This document shows positions 7,656-15,034 of a stretch of DNA of 15,034 nt, piece by piece. The notes beneath the pieces were generated by a model, which saw nothing but the letters and a program-made list of their open reading frames with translations, was not told where the DNA came from and searched no databases. The DNA is from Desulfurococcales archaeon (GTDB lineage: Archaea; Thermoproteota; Thermoprotei_A; Sulfolobales; NBVN01): contig JAGHCP010000034.1 in the NCBI GenBank assembly GCA_021160415.1, positions 1 through 15,034 on the forward strand. The letters are read 5' to 3'. Both the position numbers and the translations under genes were made by a program. How positions within the stretch are numbered: position 1 is the stretch's first letter; each line of letters opens with the position of its first letter.

Positions 7656-8932
7656 TGCCTGGGGTTCTTAGGGGGGTTAACTACAGCAGCCCTGTCGCTA
7701 GGTACAGAGGTGAATCCATAGTAACAGTTGCGAGGAAGTTGAGGGGCGGTGTGGAGAAGGAAGGGTTAACGATAGACTTAGCGATAGATGTGTTTTACTC
7801 TCTCTACCTCCCATACCCCATACTTAAGCCTGTCTCTGAGGTCGGGGAGGAGCTTGAGAGAAATTACTATGTGATTAAGGGGTTGGTTGAGTCGGATGAT
7901 GCTGCGGAGATACGTAAACATACGGTGACGAACACCTCGCTTTCTTCACTAGTTTCCGCGTCGCTTGTTGACCTCATAATTAAGGAACTCAGGAAAGAAG
8001 GTCAGGGTCAAGGTGAGGGTTCTGGGGAAGGCCCAGAGAGCCAGTCAGTTATGAATGCTGTGAGGAGGGCTGTAAGGCAGGCCGTGAAGGAGGTGGCGTA
8101 CATAAGGAGGTTGGAGCAGCTTCTCGGGAGAGGTGATGAGGCAGGTGTCGGGAGTAGGATGGATTTCGTTGAGGAAGGGGAGGAAGTGATTAAATTGGCG
8201 AGAAACGCTGACGTGCGTGATCTTCTTGAGTACTTCACTCAAGTCCCTGATGTGATCCGCTCAATTAGAAGGAAATATGAGAGGTTCAGCAGGGGGGAGA
8301 TAAGGGGGTATGAGGTAGGGTCCGATCTTGAGAGGGTGGTTCCAACAGAGCTAGTCCTTCCAGACATATACTTCCAGGTTAAATTCATGGAGTCGAAGCT
8401 CCTTCTCTTCGAGAAGGTCCTTCCGAAGACGCAGGGACCCATTTACCTACTCACAGACAAGTCAGGCAGCATGGACGGCGAGAAGATCAGGTGGGCTAAG
8501 GCGCTGTCAATAGCGCTCTTGATGAAGTCGCGTAAAGAGAGGAGAGCTTTCTACATGAGGTTCTTCGACAGCATCCCCCATAAGCTTGTGAGGATTTCAA
8601 GGAGGTCCCGCCCTAAAGAAGTCCTGGAGTTGATTAAGGAATTAGCTAATGTGGGTGGGAGTGGCGGGACGGACATTAGCCGCGCATTAGTTAAGGCGTG
8701 CTCAGATATAGGTTCAGGGAGGGTCAGGGGGGTTTCGGATATAGTCCTCGTTACGGATGGGGAGGACAGCGTAAACGACTCCTTAATTAAGAGGAGGTTG
8801 AGGTCCTCGAACGCAAGGCTAATTACCGTGATGGTTATGGGAGAAAACACCGACCTCAGGAGAACCAGCGATGCCTACCTTAGGGTTCTCCGCCTGACTA
8901 AGGAGGAGATGCTTAAGGTCGTGGAGGCTTAA
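7655..8932 (+). CDS. VWA-domain protein, partner of the MoxR ATPase
   Basis: VWA domains bind partner proteins through a metal site; in MoxR pairs the VWA protein is thought to recruit the ATPase to its client. The protein has 425 residues. The N-terminal helical half (1-240) resembles nothing I can name. It carries a Gly/Glu/Ser/Gln-rich flexible linker at about 115-130. The VWA domain (about 260-415) has an intact MIDAS: DKSGSM (268-273), GGSGGTD (T339, D340) and VTDGED (D368). No signal peptide or membrane segment is seen, so it is likely cytoplasmic. ATG 7655 overlaps the MoxR stop as TAATG and has a strong GGGGAGGAG site. The last 20 bases overlap the convergent GTPase gene. Confidence 0.9.
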   Translation: MPGVLRGVNYSSPVARYRGESIVTVARKLRGGVEKEGLTIDLAIDVFYSLYLPYPILKPVSEVGEELERNYYVIKGLVESDDAAEIRKHTVTNTSLSSLVSASLVDLIIKELRKEGQGQGEGSGEGPESQSVMNAVRRAVRQAVKEVAYIRRLEQLLGRGDEAGVGSRMDFVEEGEEVIKLARNADVRDLLEYFTQVPDVIRSIRRKYERFSRGEIRGYEVGSDLERVVPTELVLPDIYFQVKFMESKLLLFEKVLPKTQGPIYLLTDKSGSMDGEKIRWAKALSIALLMKSRKERRAFYMRFFDSIPHKLVRISRRSRPKEVLELIKELANVGGSGGTDISRALVKACSDIGSGRVRGVSDIVLVTDGEDSVNDSLIKRRLRSSNARLITVMVMGENTDLRRTSDAYLRVLRLTKEEMLKVVEA

Positions 8933-9701
8933 CGAAGAAGGTTATCTTCCCGTCAAGGTAGTCCCTTATCACCACCTTAGCTGCTTCCTGAAGGATGGGC
9001 TCACCGCCTTTCTTATAGATTAGACCTCTTCGCCTAGCTATGAATTCGAGGATCTCCTCCGGGGTCTGAGAGTCGATACCGTAGGCCTCTAGGAAAGCCT
9101 TCGGGTTATGACTCAACACTTTCTTTATTACTTCGATGCCTGCCTTAACAGGGTTCTTCAAAGTGTCAACAGGGGTGAGCCTTATTTCCCTCTCAACACC
9201 TACCCCCTCAGGGGGGACTATTCCAGGGGTGTCAACAAGGTATACGTTCCCTCCTATTCTGAATACTTGGGCCTTCTTCGTGTACCCTGGTAGGCCTGGG
9301 TAAGGGGAAGTTGAAGCGGAGTGCCTCCCTTTCAACACGTTAATTAGGGTTGACTTACCGACCTTAGGTATCCCGAAAACTCCGGCTGCTAGAGGGGATT
9401 TACTCACCTCCTCCCTCAGCACCTTCCTGAGAACCCTAGTTCCCATCCTATGCCTTGCCGAAATGTACACAGCTCTCAGCCCTTCCCTCAACTCGAAGAA
9501 CTTCTTCCAGCCCTCACATATGTTCCTCGGTACCAAGTCAGCTTTATTCATCACGATAATGACGGGAAGCCCCTGCCTTTCTGCAAGCCTTTCCAGCCTT
9601 AAGCTCCTGGTTGACTGAGGGTCCCTAGCATCTACCACCTCCAGGACGGCATCGACTGTTCGCATCAACTCCTTCACGAGTCTCCAGTTAGCCAACTGCA
9701 T
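8913..9701 (-). CDS. Circularly permuted YlqF/RbgA-type GTPase
   Basis: GTPases of this kind help assemble the large ribosomal subunit. The 262-residue protein has the permuted motif order: DARDPQSTR (24-32), G4 NKAD (52-55), G5 SAR (81-83), then G1 GIPKVGKST (110-118), a G2 threonine in PGYTKK (T141), and G3 DTPG (157-160). The C-terminal part is short and helical, as in archaeal members, without an extra RNA-binding domain. ATG 9701 follows GGGTGAG eight bases upstream. A TTTAAA box about 27 bases from the start suggests transcription begins almost at the ATG. Convergent with the VWA gene, with a 20-base overlap. Ribosomal role is inferred from the family. Confidence 0.92.
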   Translation of the reverse strand: MQLANWRLVKELMRTVDAVLEVVDARDPQSTRSLRLERLAERQGLPVIIVMNKADLVPRNICEGWKKFFELREGLRAVYISARHRMGTRVLRKVLREEVSKSPLAAGVFGIPKVGKSTLINVLKGRHSASTSPYPGLPGYTKKAQVFRIGGNVYLVDTPGIVPPEGVGVEREIRLTPVDTLKNPVKAGIEVIKKVLSHNPKAFLEAYGIDSQTPEEILEFIARRRGLIYKKGGEPILQEAAKVVIRDYLDGKITFFVKPPRP

Positions 9702-9724
9702 CTATCTCAACTCACCCTTAACCC

Positions 9725-9736
9725 GGTTTTTAAACC
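9725..9736. promoter_or_regulatory. Two-way TATA box between GTPase gene and candidate guide RNA
   Basis: GGTTTTTAAACC is nearly palindromic around TTTAAA (9729-9734). To the left it is spaced for initiation a few bases before the GTPase ATG at 9701. To the right it predicts initiation near 9757-9760, just ahead of the box C sequence of the candidate C/D RNA. No protein gene on the plus strand is available to use the right-hand side. Confidence 0.45.
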
Positions 9737-9756
9737 TTAAGAAGTTATACTTTAGG

Positions 9757-9817
9757 AGTTCAGGTGATGAAAGCGCTCTTCGATGATCGGTGATTGAAGT
9801 CCCATTGACTGAGAGCT
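9757..9817 (+). ncRNA. Candidate box C/D guide sRNA
   Basis: Archaeal C/D RNAs guide ribose 2'-O-methylation. This gap has box C GTGATGA (9764-9770) and box D CTGA (9809-9812), 49 bases from the first to the last. A C'-like GTGATTGA (9790-9797) leaves an 11-base guide (9798-9808) before box D. The D' box is poor; CGAT at 9781 follows a 10-base first guide. AGTTC (9757-9761) can pair with GAGCT (9813-9817) as a short terminal stem. A TATA-like box sits about 27 bases upstream. The RNA would end antisense to the last codon of the MATE gene. The weak C'/D' pair and unverified targets keep confidence moderate. Confidence 0.45.
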
Positions 9818-11228
9818 ACTCAGCCTCCATGCTACCCTCAACGCTCATCTTTACGTGCTCAGCCTCCACGACGGGCTTCTTCCAGTCCCCTAGCCTTATC
9901 CAAGCGTAGGCAGCTATTCCCGCACCCACGTTACTGACGCACATAGCTATCCAAACACCTAAGGACCCTAAGCCGGTGAGGTACGCGAGAATGTATGAGA
10001 GACCTATTCGGAGGACCCAAAGCCTCACGATGCTTATTATCATGACGGGGAGGGTGTGTCCTGACCCCCTAGCAACGGCATTACCGATGAAGAACACCCC
10101 GAAGAAAGGAATTGAGGGTGCGAAGATCATTATGAGCTTCGAGGCCTCAGCCAGCACGGAAGGGTCGTTTATGAAGAAAGCCACGAGGGGGTCCCTGAAC
10201 GCCACGATTAACGCCACACCTAGGGCTAGCAGTGAGGTGAGCATGATTACGTTCTTGTTGGTTATTTCCTCTGCTCTCTTGAATTCCCGCGCCCCTATGT
10301 TCTGGCCGACAATTATTGCGGTGGCCCTCATTATCCCCCAAGTGAATGACTGGGTCAGGTCCACGATGCGGAGAGCTATGCCGTACGCAGCAATGACTGC
10401 GGAACCGAAGCCACTCACGATGGACATCATGACGACGAATCCGAGGGAGTTAGCGGATTGCTGTACTGCCATGGGTGTCCCCACTTTAACCACCTTCTTG
10501 ACCCACCACCACTCCAGACCTAAGTCCCTTACACCCACCTTGATCCCCCTGAAGCCTCTGTGGAGAAGGTAAATCCCCATAAGGCCCATGAACGCCCTTG
10601 AAAGTATGGTGGCTAATGCCGCACCTGTGACTCCTAACGGTGGAAGACCTCCTAAACCGAAGATCAGTAAAGGGTCTAGAATCATGTTGAGCGCTGAGGA
10701 CACTATCCCGATGTAGGTGGGGGTCTTAGTGTCCCCCAAGCCCTGTACTATGGAACTGAACACGAAACCAAGGTACACTAAGGGTTCCCCGGCGAATATG
10801 ATCCTTATGTAGTGGGTTGCTTTTGGCAGGACGTCTGGAGGTACATCCATCAGTTTCAAGATGTAGGGGGCGGTCGTAACGCCGAATCCCGCGATGATGA
10901 AGGAAATCAAGAGGGAGAACCCGACGAGCATCCCTGCTGATTTCCTAGCCATTCTGGAGTCCCCTGCCCCAACATACTGGGAGATGAAGGTGACCCCCGC
11001 GAAGCTGAATCCCATCCCTATCGCGTGGAAGAACATTATGAGGGGCCAGCTGACTACAGGTGCTGACAGGCTCGCCTTCCCAAGCTTCCCCAGCCAGAAC
11101 GTATCTATTATATTGTAGGATATGTTCACAAGGTTAGCTAGGATTATCGGCCAAGCTAACCACAGCGTCGTGCGTACAGGGTCCCCTTGAAGTATCCTGT
11201 CCCTAAACATCAGCGGCCCTTTACTCAT
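9816..11228 (-). CDS. MATE family efflux transporter
   Basis: MATE proteins export drugs or metabolites in exchange for Na+ or H+ across the cell membrane. The protein is 470 residues from ATG 11228, the usual length, with about twelve hydrophobic segments in two similar halves. The N-terminal half has LWLAWPIILANLVNISYNII and DTFWLGKLG, and the repeat half has GTPMAVQQSANSLGF, both typical of NorM/DinF-type members. The tail is short and charged. TTG 11264 is a possible earlier start, but ATG 11228 has GAGG eight bases upstream. It is divergent from the amidohydrolase gene across 118 bases that hold an AT-rich block at 11262-11282, a plausible promoter for both. Substrate cannot be read from sequence. 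Confidence 0.92.
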   Translation of the reverse strand: MSKGPLMFRDRILQGDPVRTTLWLAWPIILANLVNISYNIIDTFWLGKLGKASLSAPVVSWPLIMFFHAIGMGFSFAGVTFISQYVGAGDSRMARKSAGMLVGFSLLISFIIAGFGVTTAPYILKLMDVPPDVLPKATHYIRIIFAGEPLVYLGFVFSSIVQGLGDTKTPTYIGIVSSALNMILDPLLIFGLGGLPPLGVTGAALATILSRAFMGLMGIYLLHRGFRGIKVGVRDLGLEWWWVKKVVKVGTPMAVQQSANSLGFVVMMSIVSGFGSAVIAAYGIALRIVDLTQSFTWGIMRATAIIVGQNIGAREFKRAEEITNKNVIMLTSLLALGVALIVAFRDPLVAFFINDPSVLAEASKLIMIFAPSIPFFGVFFIGNAVARGSGHTLPVMIISIVRLWVLRIGLSYILAYLTGLGSLGVWIAMCVSNVGAGIAAYAWIRLGDWKKPVVEAEHVKMSVEGSMEAE

Positions 11229-11346
11229 ACTGCATGCCTCAGCAGGCTTTAATGCTCGAAACAAACAAAATAACTTTTTATCCAGTGAAAACCTTGACTC
11301 AACACCTAAATTCCTCGATACAGGATTAAAGCGTGAGGTTCTCGAA

Positions 11347-12498
11347 ATGCGTAAAGCTGTTAAGGCGGACGTACTCTACACGGGAATTCCGGGCAAGGTT
11401 CTCAGGAACGTCTACCTGGTTTGGGAGGGAAGTAAGTTCGTGGAAATCACTGAAAGTAAGCCTGGGGACGCGGAGGTTATTGAGTTCGATAAGTCCGTCG
11501 TAACACCGGCCTTCATAGACGGCCACAGCCACATAGGTATGGACAGGGCCGGAGAGCCCACCTCCGAGGGAGAGGCGAACGAGAAGTACGACTCCGTGCT
11601 ACCCTTAGTTGATGCTCTCCACAGCATCTACATGGATGACGTAAGCTTTAAGGAATCGATTGAGTGGGGAGTGCTATACTCATGTGTATTGCCTGGTAGC
11701 GGCAACATAATCGGGGGTAAGTCTGTCGTCATAAAGAATTACGCTCCCGACATTCAGGAAGCATTCATAAAGTACGCAGGGGTTAAGGCGGCATTCGGGT
11801 ACAACCCTAGAAGTACGACGGAGTGGAAGGGTACGCGTCCCTACACCAGGATGGGGGCGGTGAGCATTCTGAGGAAGTGGCTCATCAAGGCTAGAGATGC
11901 GATGAAGCTTGTTGAGAGCGGTAAGAAAGCCTTGGAGGAGATAGAGCCTGAGCTTAGAGGGCTTTTCCCCATACTTAAAGGGGAGGAAAGGTTAAGGGTC
12001 CACGTACACAAAACCGACGACATCATGGGTCTACTAATGATTAAGAAAGAATTCGGTCTGCAGATAACTATAGAGCATGCGGAAGATGTCCATACGAAGG
12101 AGGCATTCCAGAAAATTAAGGATGAAGGTGTACCCATAGTTTACGGCCCTGTAGACGCCTTCTCCTACAAAACCGAGCTTAAGCATGAGACCTGGAGAAA
12201 CATTAAGCACTTGGTAGAAGTTAGGCCGTTCTTCGGCCTCATGAGTGACCACCCAGAAACCCTTCAGAGAAACCTGTACTTACAGCTCAGATTCTTCCTG
12301 AGGTTCGGCATGAGCAAATCAGAAGCCATAGCCATCATCACTAAGAATAATGCTGAGATACTGGGCCTCTCAGACATGCTAGGAACCATTGAATCAGGTA
12401 AGCTGGCAAGCTTCGTGGTGTGGAACGGCGACCCGTTTGAGCTGGGTTCGTACCCCATCTACGTGGTCGGTGAGGGTAAGGAGCTTCTGTCCGAGTGA
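11347..12498 (+). CDS. Imidazolonepropionase-like amidohydrolase
   Basis: Metal-dependent hydrolase of the COG1228-type amidohydrolases, cytoplasmic, specificity unknown. The 383-residue protein has a small N-terminal beta domain and then the barrel with HSH (60-62) after TPAFIDG. A PGSGNIIGGKSVVIK stretch (116-130), GYNPRSTTEWKGTRPYTRMG (151-170), HVHK (H219, H221), IEHAED (H244) and SDHPE (D301) follow. The C-terminus ends with the usual LGTIESGKLASFVVWNGDP. All expected metal ligands are visible. True imidazolonepropionase motifs are not complete and no other histidine-degradation gene is nearby, so a histidine role is not supported. ATG 11347 has GTGAGGT seven bases upstream. Its stop faces the permease gene across a 64-base gap. 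Confidence 0.88.
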   Translation: MRKAVKADVLYTGIPGKVLRNVYLVWEGSKFVEITESKPGDAEVIEFDKSVVTPAFIDGHSHIGMDRAGEPTSEGEANEKYDSVLPLVDALHSIYMDDVSFKESIEWGVLYSCVLPGSGNIIGGKSVVIKNYAPDIQEAFIKYAGVKAAFGYNPRSTTEWKGTRPYTRMGAVSILRKWLIKARDAMKLVESGKKALEEIEPELRGLFPILKGEERLRVHVHKTDDIMGLLMIKKEFGLQITIEHAEDVHTKEAFQKIKDEGVPIVYGPVDAFSYKTELKHETWRNIKHLVEVRPFFGLMSDHPETLQRNLYLQLRFFLRFGMSKSEAIAIITKNNAEILGLSDMLGTIESGKLASFVVWNGDPFELGSYPIYVVGEGKELLSE

Positions 12499-12512
12499 GT
12501 CCAAATCTTTAT

Positions 12513-12557
12513 TTAAAAAAGTAGTTTTCCCTTTCAGGAAAAACGGGTGTGTTTTTA
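12513..12557. terminator. Bidirectional oligo-T terminator region
   Basis: Between two converging stops lie TTTTCC-CTTTCA-GGAAAA (12525-12542), a six-pair inverted repeat, and T-runs in both directions: TTTTT at 12552-12556 on the plus strand, and TTTTTT (12515-12520) and TTTTTCC on the minus strand. Archaeal RNA polymerase stops at such T-runs, so this gap probably ends both the amidohydrolase and the amidase-permease transcripts. Confidence 0.5.
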
Positions 12558-12562
12558 AAGGC

Positions 12563-13885
12563 TCAAATCTCTGGCAGGGAGAGCCTGGTCTTAACCTTGA
12601 AGCCCTTAGTTACGTATGCTAGGTAAATCACTCCTACTAGGATCCACGCTATGCCTAATTCCTTAGCCATCATGTTAAGCCCGTACCAAACCAGCGCAGT
12701 CACTACGAAACCTATTGCAGGCATTATTGCTAGAGCAGGTTTGTTCTCGATTCTCAAGAATCTGTAGGCGAGGGCTACATTGAGGAGCGCGAACGCTGTT
12801 AGAGCGCCGAAGTTCACCAGTGATGAGAGGTCGGTTAGCGTAAGTAAGTAGAGGAGCGGTGCGGTTATAAGGGCCACTATTATCGTTGAGACATACGGGG
12901 TTTTGTATTTGGGGTGTATTTTAGCGAAGACCGCTGGGAGGTGGCCCTGCCTGCCCATGCTGAAGAGTATTCTTGAGATGCCTGCCTGAGCAGCTAAGGT
13001 GTCCCCCACACCCCAAGCGACAACCGTCCCAAGCATCGTCAGCATCTGAACCCACTCTCCGCCGGCTTCCTTCGCTATGTAGTAGAAAGCTACGTCAGGG
13101 TCTTGGAAGTCGTACCCGGGGTGTATCAGGGCCCCTAGGTATGTCTGTATGACGAAGAAAGCAGCTATTAAGGGTATGACTAGCACAACAGCCCTGCTAA
13201 CGACCTTCCTAGCTTCCTTAGTTTCCTCCGCTAGAGTTGTCATAATGTCGAATCCTAGGAAGCTTAGGACGGCGATCGATGCACCTGCAAGCACTAGACT
13301 CCAGTTGAATGTGCTTGGGTTGTAGAACGGCGCAAGCGAGAAGGTCAGATTAGGATCAGTAACTATTTTGTATACAGCAGCGCCGACGAACACTCCGAGC
13401 ACGGCCACTTCGAATATGAAGAGCGCCATCGAAGCCTTAGCAGTTAGCTCCACACCGAGGATGTTAAGTATCGTCGCACCTATCACGAATGCGAAGGCCC
13501 ACACAAGCATGGGAACACCGCTCATCGCCTGAAGCCACAGAGCTGACACTAGAATAACCAACGCAGGTATCAGAATGTAGTCTAGAAGGATCACCCACCC
13601 AGCCATAAACCCAACATGGGGACCTAGGGTTTCCCTGACGTACGCGTAGACGGAGCCTGCCTTAGGGAATCTGAAGGCGAACTGCCCGTAGGCCCATGCC
13701 GTGAAGAACATAGCGACAGCCGCGATGAGGTAGGAGGTAGGTACGTAGCCATGACTCACCATAGCGATTATTCCGTATATGCCCATCGGAGCTATTGGCA
13801 CCATAGTCATGATCGCGAATGCTACTAAGTCCCTCATGCGCAGCACTCTTTTTAATTGGGTCCCCTCTTCACCCACTTCACTCAC
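12563..13885 (-). CDS. APC-family amino acid/amine permease
   Basis: Membrane transporter of the amino acid-polyamine-organocation superfamily. It has 440 residues and about twelve hydrophobic segments. After a short charged N-terminus comes the TM1 region (DLVAFAIMTMVPIAPMGIYG) and TM2-3 with RFPKAGSVYAYVRETLGPHVGF, a family signature. A later FLGFDIMTTLAEETKEARK loop corresponds to the TM6 region and its following loop. GTG 13885 overlaps the last eight bases of the amidase gene, with GGAG seven bases upstream, so the two are translationally coupled. Its partner suggests uptake of an amide, amine or amino acid, or export of a product; this is inference. Confidence 0.92.
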   Translation of the reverse strand: MSEVGEEGTQLKRVLRMRDLVAFAIMTMVPIAPMGIYGIIAMVSHGYVPTSYLIAAVAMFFTAWAYGQFAFRFPKAGSVYAYVRETLGPHVGFMAGWVILLDYILIPALVILVSALWLQAMSGVPMLVWAFAFVIGATILNILGVELTAKASMALFIFEVAVLGVFVGAAVYKIVTDPNLTFSLAPFYNPSTFNWSLVLAGASIAVLSFLGFDIMTTLAEETKEARKVVSRAVVLVIPLIAAFFVIQTYLGALIHPGYDFQDPDVAFYYIAKEAGGEWVQMLTMLGTVVAWGVGDTLAAQAGISRILFSMGRQGHLPAVFAKIHPKYKTPYVSTIIVALITAPLLYLLTLTDLSSLVNFGALTAFALLNVALAYRFLRIENKPALAIMPAIGFVVTALVWYGLNMMAKELGIAWILVGVIYLAYVTKGFKVKTRLSLPEI

Positions 13886-14825
13886 CTCTTAACTCCTCAG
13901 GGAGCTCAGACTTCAACGCCTTGATTATGCCCTCTAGGCTCACGTATTTCTTGCTAAGCCTCACCCTCACAGTTTTCCTGGGATTCACGAGCTGACTGAC
14001 CTGTACGTCCATTATCATGCTTGCAAGCATGTAGGCATCTTTCCACGCAAGAGAGTTGGATTCCTGAAGCGCCTTAACCCCGTAGAACACGGCCTCCCTA
14101 AACGCGTGGTCTAAGTCATCACCGGACACTAAAATATAGTAGTGATCACCGAGCTCTACGAACGGCCATGCTGGGGAGGCATCCTTAACCACCCCGAACT
14201 CCACAGTTACTTGACCTCTTGCCTCACATGCAGCCACGCAGACCTCACCGTCACCCATAACAGCATGCAGGTCACCCAGCCCGAAAAGCCCTCCCTCGAA
14301 GAACACCGGTAGGTAGAGGGTTGCGCCTTCAGTAATGACTTTAGTGTCGAGGTTACCTCCATGCCTACCGGGAGTTCCGCAAGGTGTTTCTTTCCTAGCT
14401 GCAACCCCAATCACGCCGACCATCTTAGAGTAAGGAATCTTTATCCCTTTGAAGTCAACACCTTCTTCACCTATTTCACAAGTTCTTGTCTTAGCTTCAC
14501 GAACTATCTTACCTAACACACCTAAGCCTGGAACCGTAACTATGATGCCTAAACGCTGAAGCTCTATCTTCTTTATAGACACCTTCAACGCATCCCCAGG
14601 CTCAGCGCCTTCGACATAGGCAGGTCCTGTAGCGGGGTTCACTCTCGAGAAGTCAATGCTAGTTATAAGCTGATCCTCACTGGTGAGTTGATCAGAGAAG
14701 CAATCCATGGTCTCAATAACTACTTCCTCGCCAGGCGCAACTGCATACGCTGGCTTAAGATTAGGTCCGAAGGCGAAGAAGTGCTTATCTTTACCCAACA
14801 CCCTCACACTTCTCACCTGATTCAA
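13878..14825 (-). CDS. Formamidase/acetamidase (FmdA/AmdA family)
   Basis: Hydrolyses formamide or other short amides to the acid and ammonia; cytoplasmic. The 315-residue protein carries the family core: TPCGTPGRHGGNLDTK (about 147-162), then TLYLPVFFEGGLFGLGDLHA, MGDGEV and the ITSIDFSRVNPATGP segment earlier. Length is normal for the archaeal/bacterial family. It starts at TTG 14825; GTG 14816 and GTG 14807 are alternatives. A TATA-like TTTAAA at about 14849-14854 on this strand would start transcription near 14825, so a leaderless TTG start is plausible. First gene of an operon with the APC permease. The substrate is not fixed by the sequence. Confidence 0.92.
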   Translation of the reverse strand: MNQVRSVRVLGKDKHFFAFGPNLKPAYAVAPGEEVVIETMDCFSDQLTSEDQLITSIDFSRVNPATGPAYVEGAEPGDALKVSIKKIELQRLGIIVTVPGLGVLGKIVREAKTRTCEIGEEGVDFKGIKIPYSKMVGVIGVAARKETPCGTPGRHGGNLDTKVITEGATLYLPVFFEGGLFGLGDLHAVMGDGEVCVAACEARGQVTVEFGVVKDASPAWPFVELGDHYYILVSGDDLDHAFREAVFYGVKALQESNSLAWKDAYMLASMIMDVQVSQLVNPRKTVRVRLSKKYVSLEGIIKALKSELPEELRGE

Positions 14826-14847
14826 TGTTTGAGGGAAGTAGAAAATC

Positions 14848-14862
14848 CTTTAAATTATTTAT
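14848..14862 (-). promoter_or_regulatory. TATA box of the amidase-permease operon
   Basis: On the minus strand ATAAATAATTTAAAGG lies about 25-35 bases upstream of the amidase start codon, the expected box A distance for a leaderless transcript. Inferred from base composition and spacing. Confidence 0.45.
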
Positions 14863-15034
14863 GGTTGATTTTGATAAAAAAAGCAATTATTAAGGAAATT
14901 AGGTGAATTCTCTTTTACAAGATGCGTAATTTATTCAAAAAATACACCATGAACTAAAGTTTTTGACCTAGTCAATAGGAATATTATTCTCGCTCTCTGA
15001 GAGTTATTTCTACCAATTCGGTTGTCATTCAGTT
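14863..15034. other. AT-rich stretch at the right edge, no gene recognised
   Basis: Clearly more AT-rich than the genes beside it. No open frame, tRNA or C/D-type RNA could be supported on either strand. It contains CTCTCTGAGAG (around 14993-15003), a short palindrome without clear meaning. It may be the upstream region of a gene beyond the window. Confidence 0.4.

Noticed and set aside
9976..10572. A 198-codon plus-strand frame
   Set aside because: It is antisense to the MATE gene, has no recognisable motif, and its composition follows from the codon pattern of the opposite strand.
1..15034. CRISPR arrays, insertion sequences, phage genes, attachment sites
   Set aside because: No regularly spaced repeats, transposase, integrase or terminal inverted repeats were seen; the gene set is ordinary chromosomal.

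Overview
The window looks like chromosomal DNA of a thermophilic archaeon, most likely a crenarchaeote-type Thermoproteota. The evidence is an archaeal alpha-NAC, an archaeal CPSF-like beta-CASP nuclease, a tRNA-Pro gene split by an intron with a bulge-helix-bulge fold, many GTG/TTG starts, TATA boxes close to start codons (leaderless or short-leader genes) and heavy AGG/AGA use for arginine. The species cannot be named from this sequence. There is no mobile element, phage gene, CRISPR array or rRNA. Genes are tightly packed on both strands.

Layout. Positions 1-1743 (minus) hold an adenine deaminase whose C-terminus runs off the left edge. Divergent from it, 1823-3222 (plus) is an MTA/SAH-deaminase-type amidohydrolase broken by one single-base frameshift near 2056. 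Next are alpha-NAC (3219-3581, minus), a divergent aCPSF2-like RNA-processing metallo-beta-lactamase (3646-4926, plus), a DUF167/YggU protein (4910-5206, minus) and a double-SIS-domain sugar-phosphate isomerase-like protein (5247-6173, plus). An intron-containing tRNA-Pro(CGG) lies at 6327-6428 (minus). A two-gene operon at 6510-8932 encodes a MoxR AAA+ ATPase and a VWA-domain protein. A circularly permuted YlqF-type GTPase follows (8913-9701, minus). The short gap after it (9702-9815) holds a candidate box C/D guide RNA. Then come a MATE exporter (9816-11228, minus), an imidazolonepropionase-like amidohydrolase (11347-12498, plus) and a translationally coupled formamidase/acetamidase plus APC permease operon (12563-14825, minus). 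The last 209 bases hold no recognisable gene.

How the genes work together. Two themes recur. One is nitrogen and purine salvage: adenine deaminase, MTA/SAH deaminase, a third amidohydrolase, and an amidase with a permease. These sit in separate transcription units. The other is housekeeping RNA and translation: NAC, aCPSF2, YlqF-like GTPase, tRNA-Pro and the guide RNA candidate. Neighbouring genes mostly alternate in strand. Divergent pairs share short AT-rich promoter gaps, and three convergent pairs overlap at their stop codons. I found no strong case for a wholly new biological system. The points most worth checking are the candidate C/D RNA, the frameshift, the tRNA intron, the MoxR-VWA module and the amidase-permease pair.
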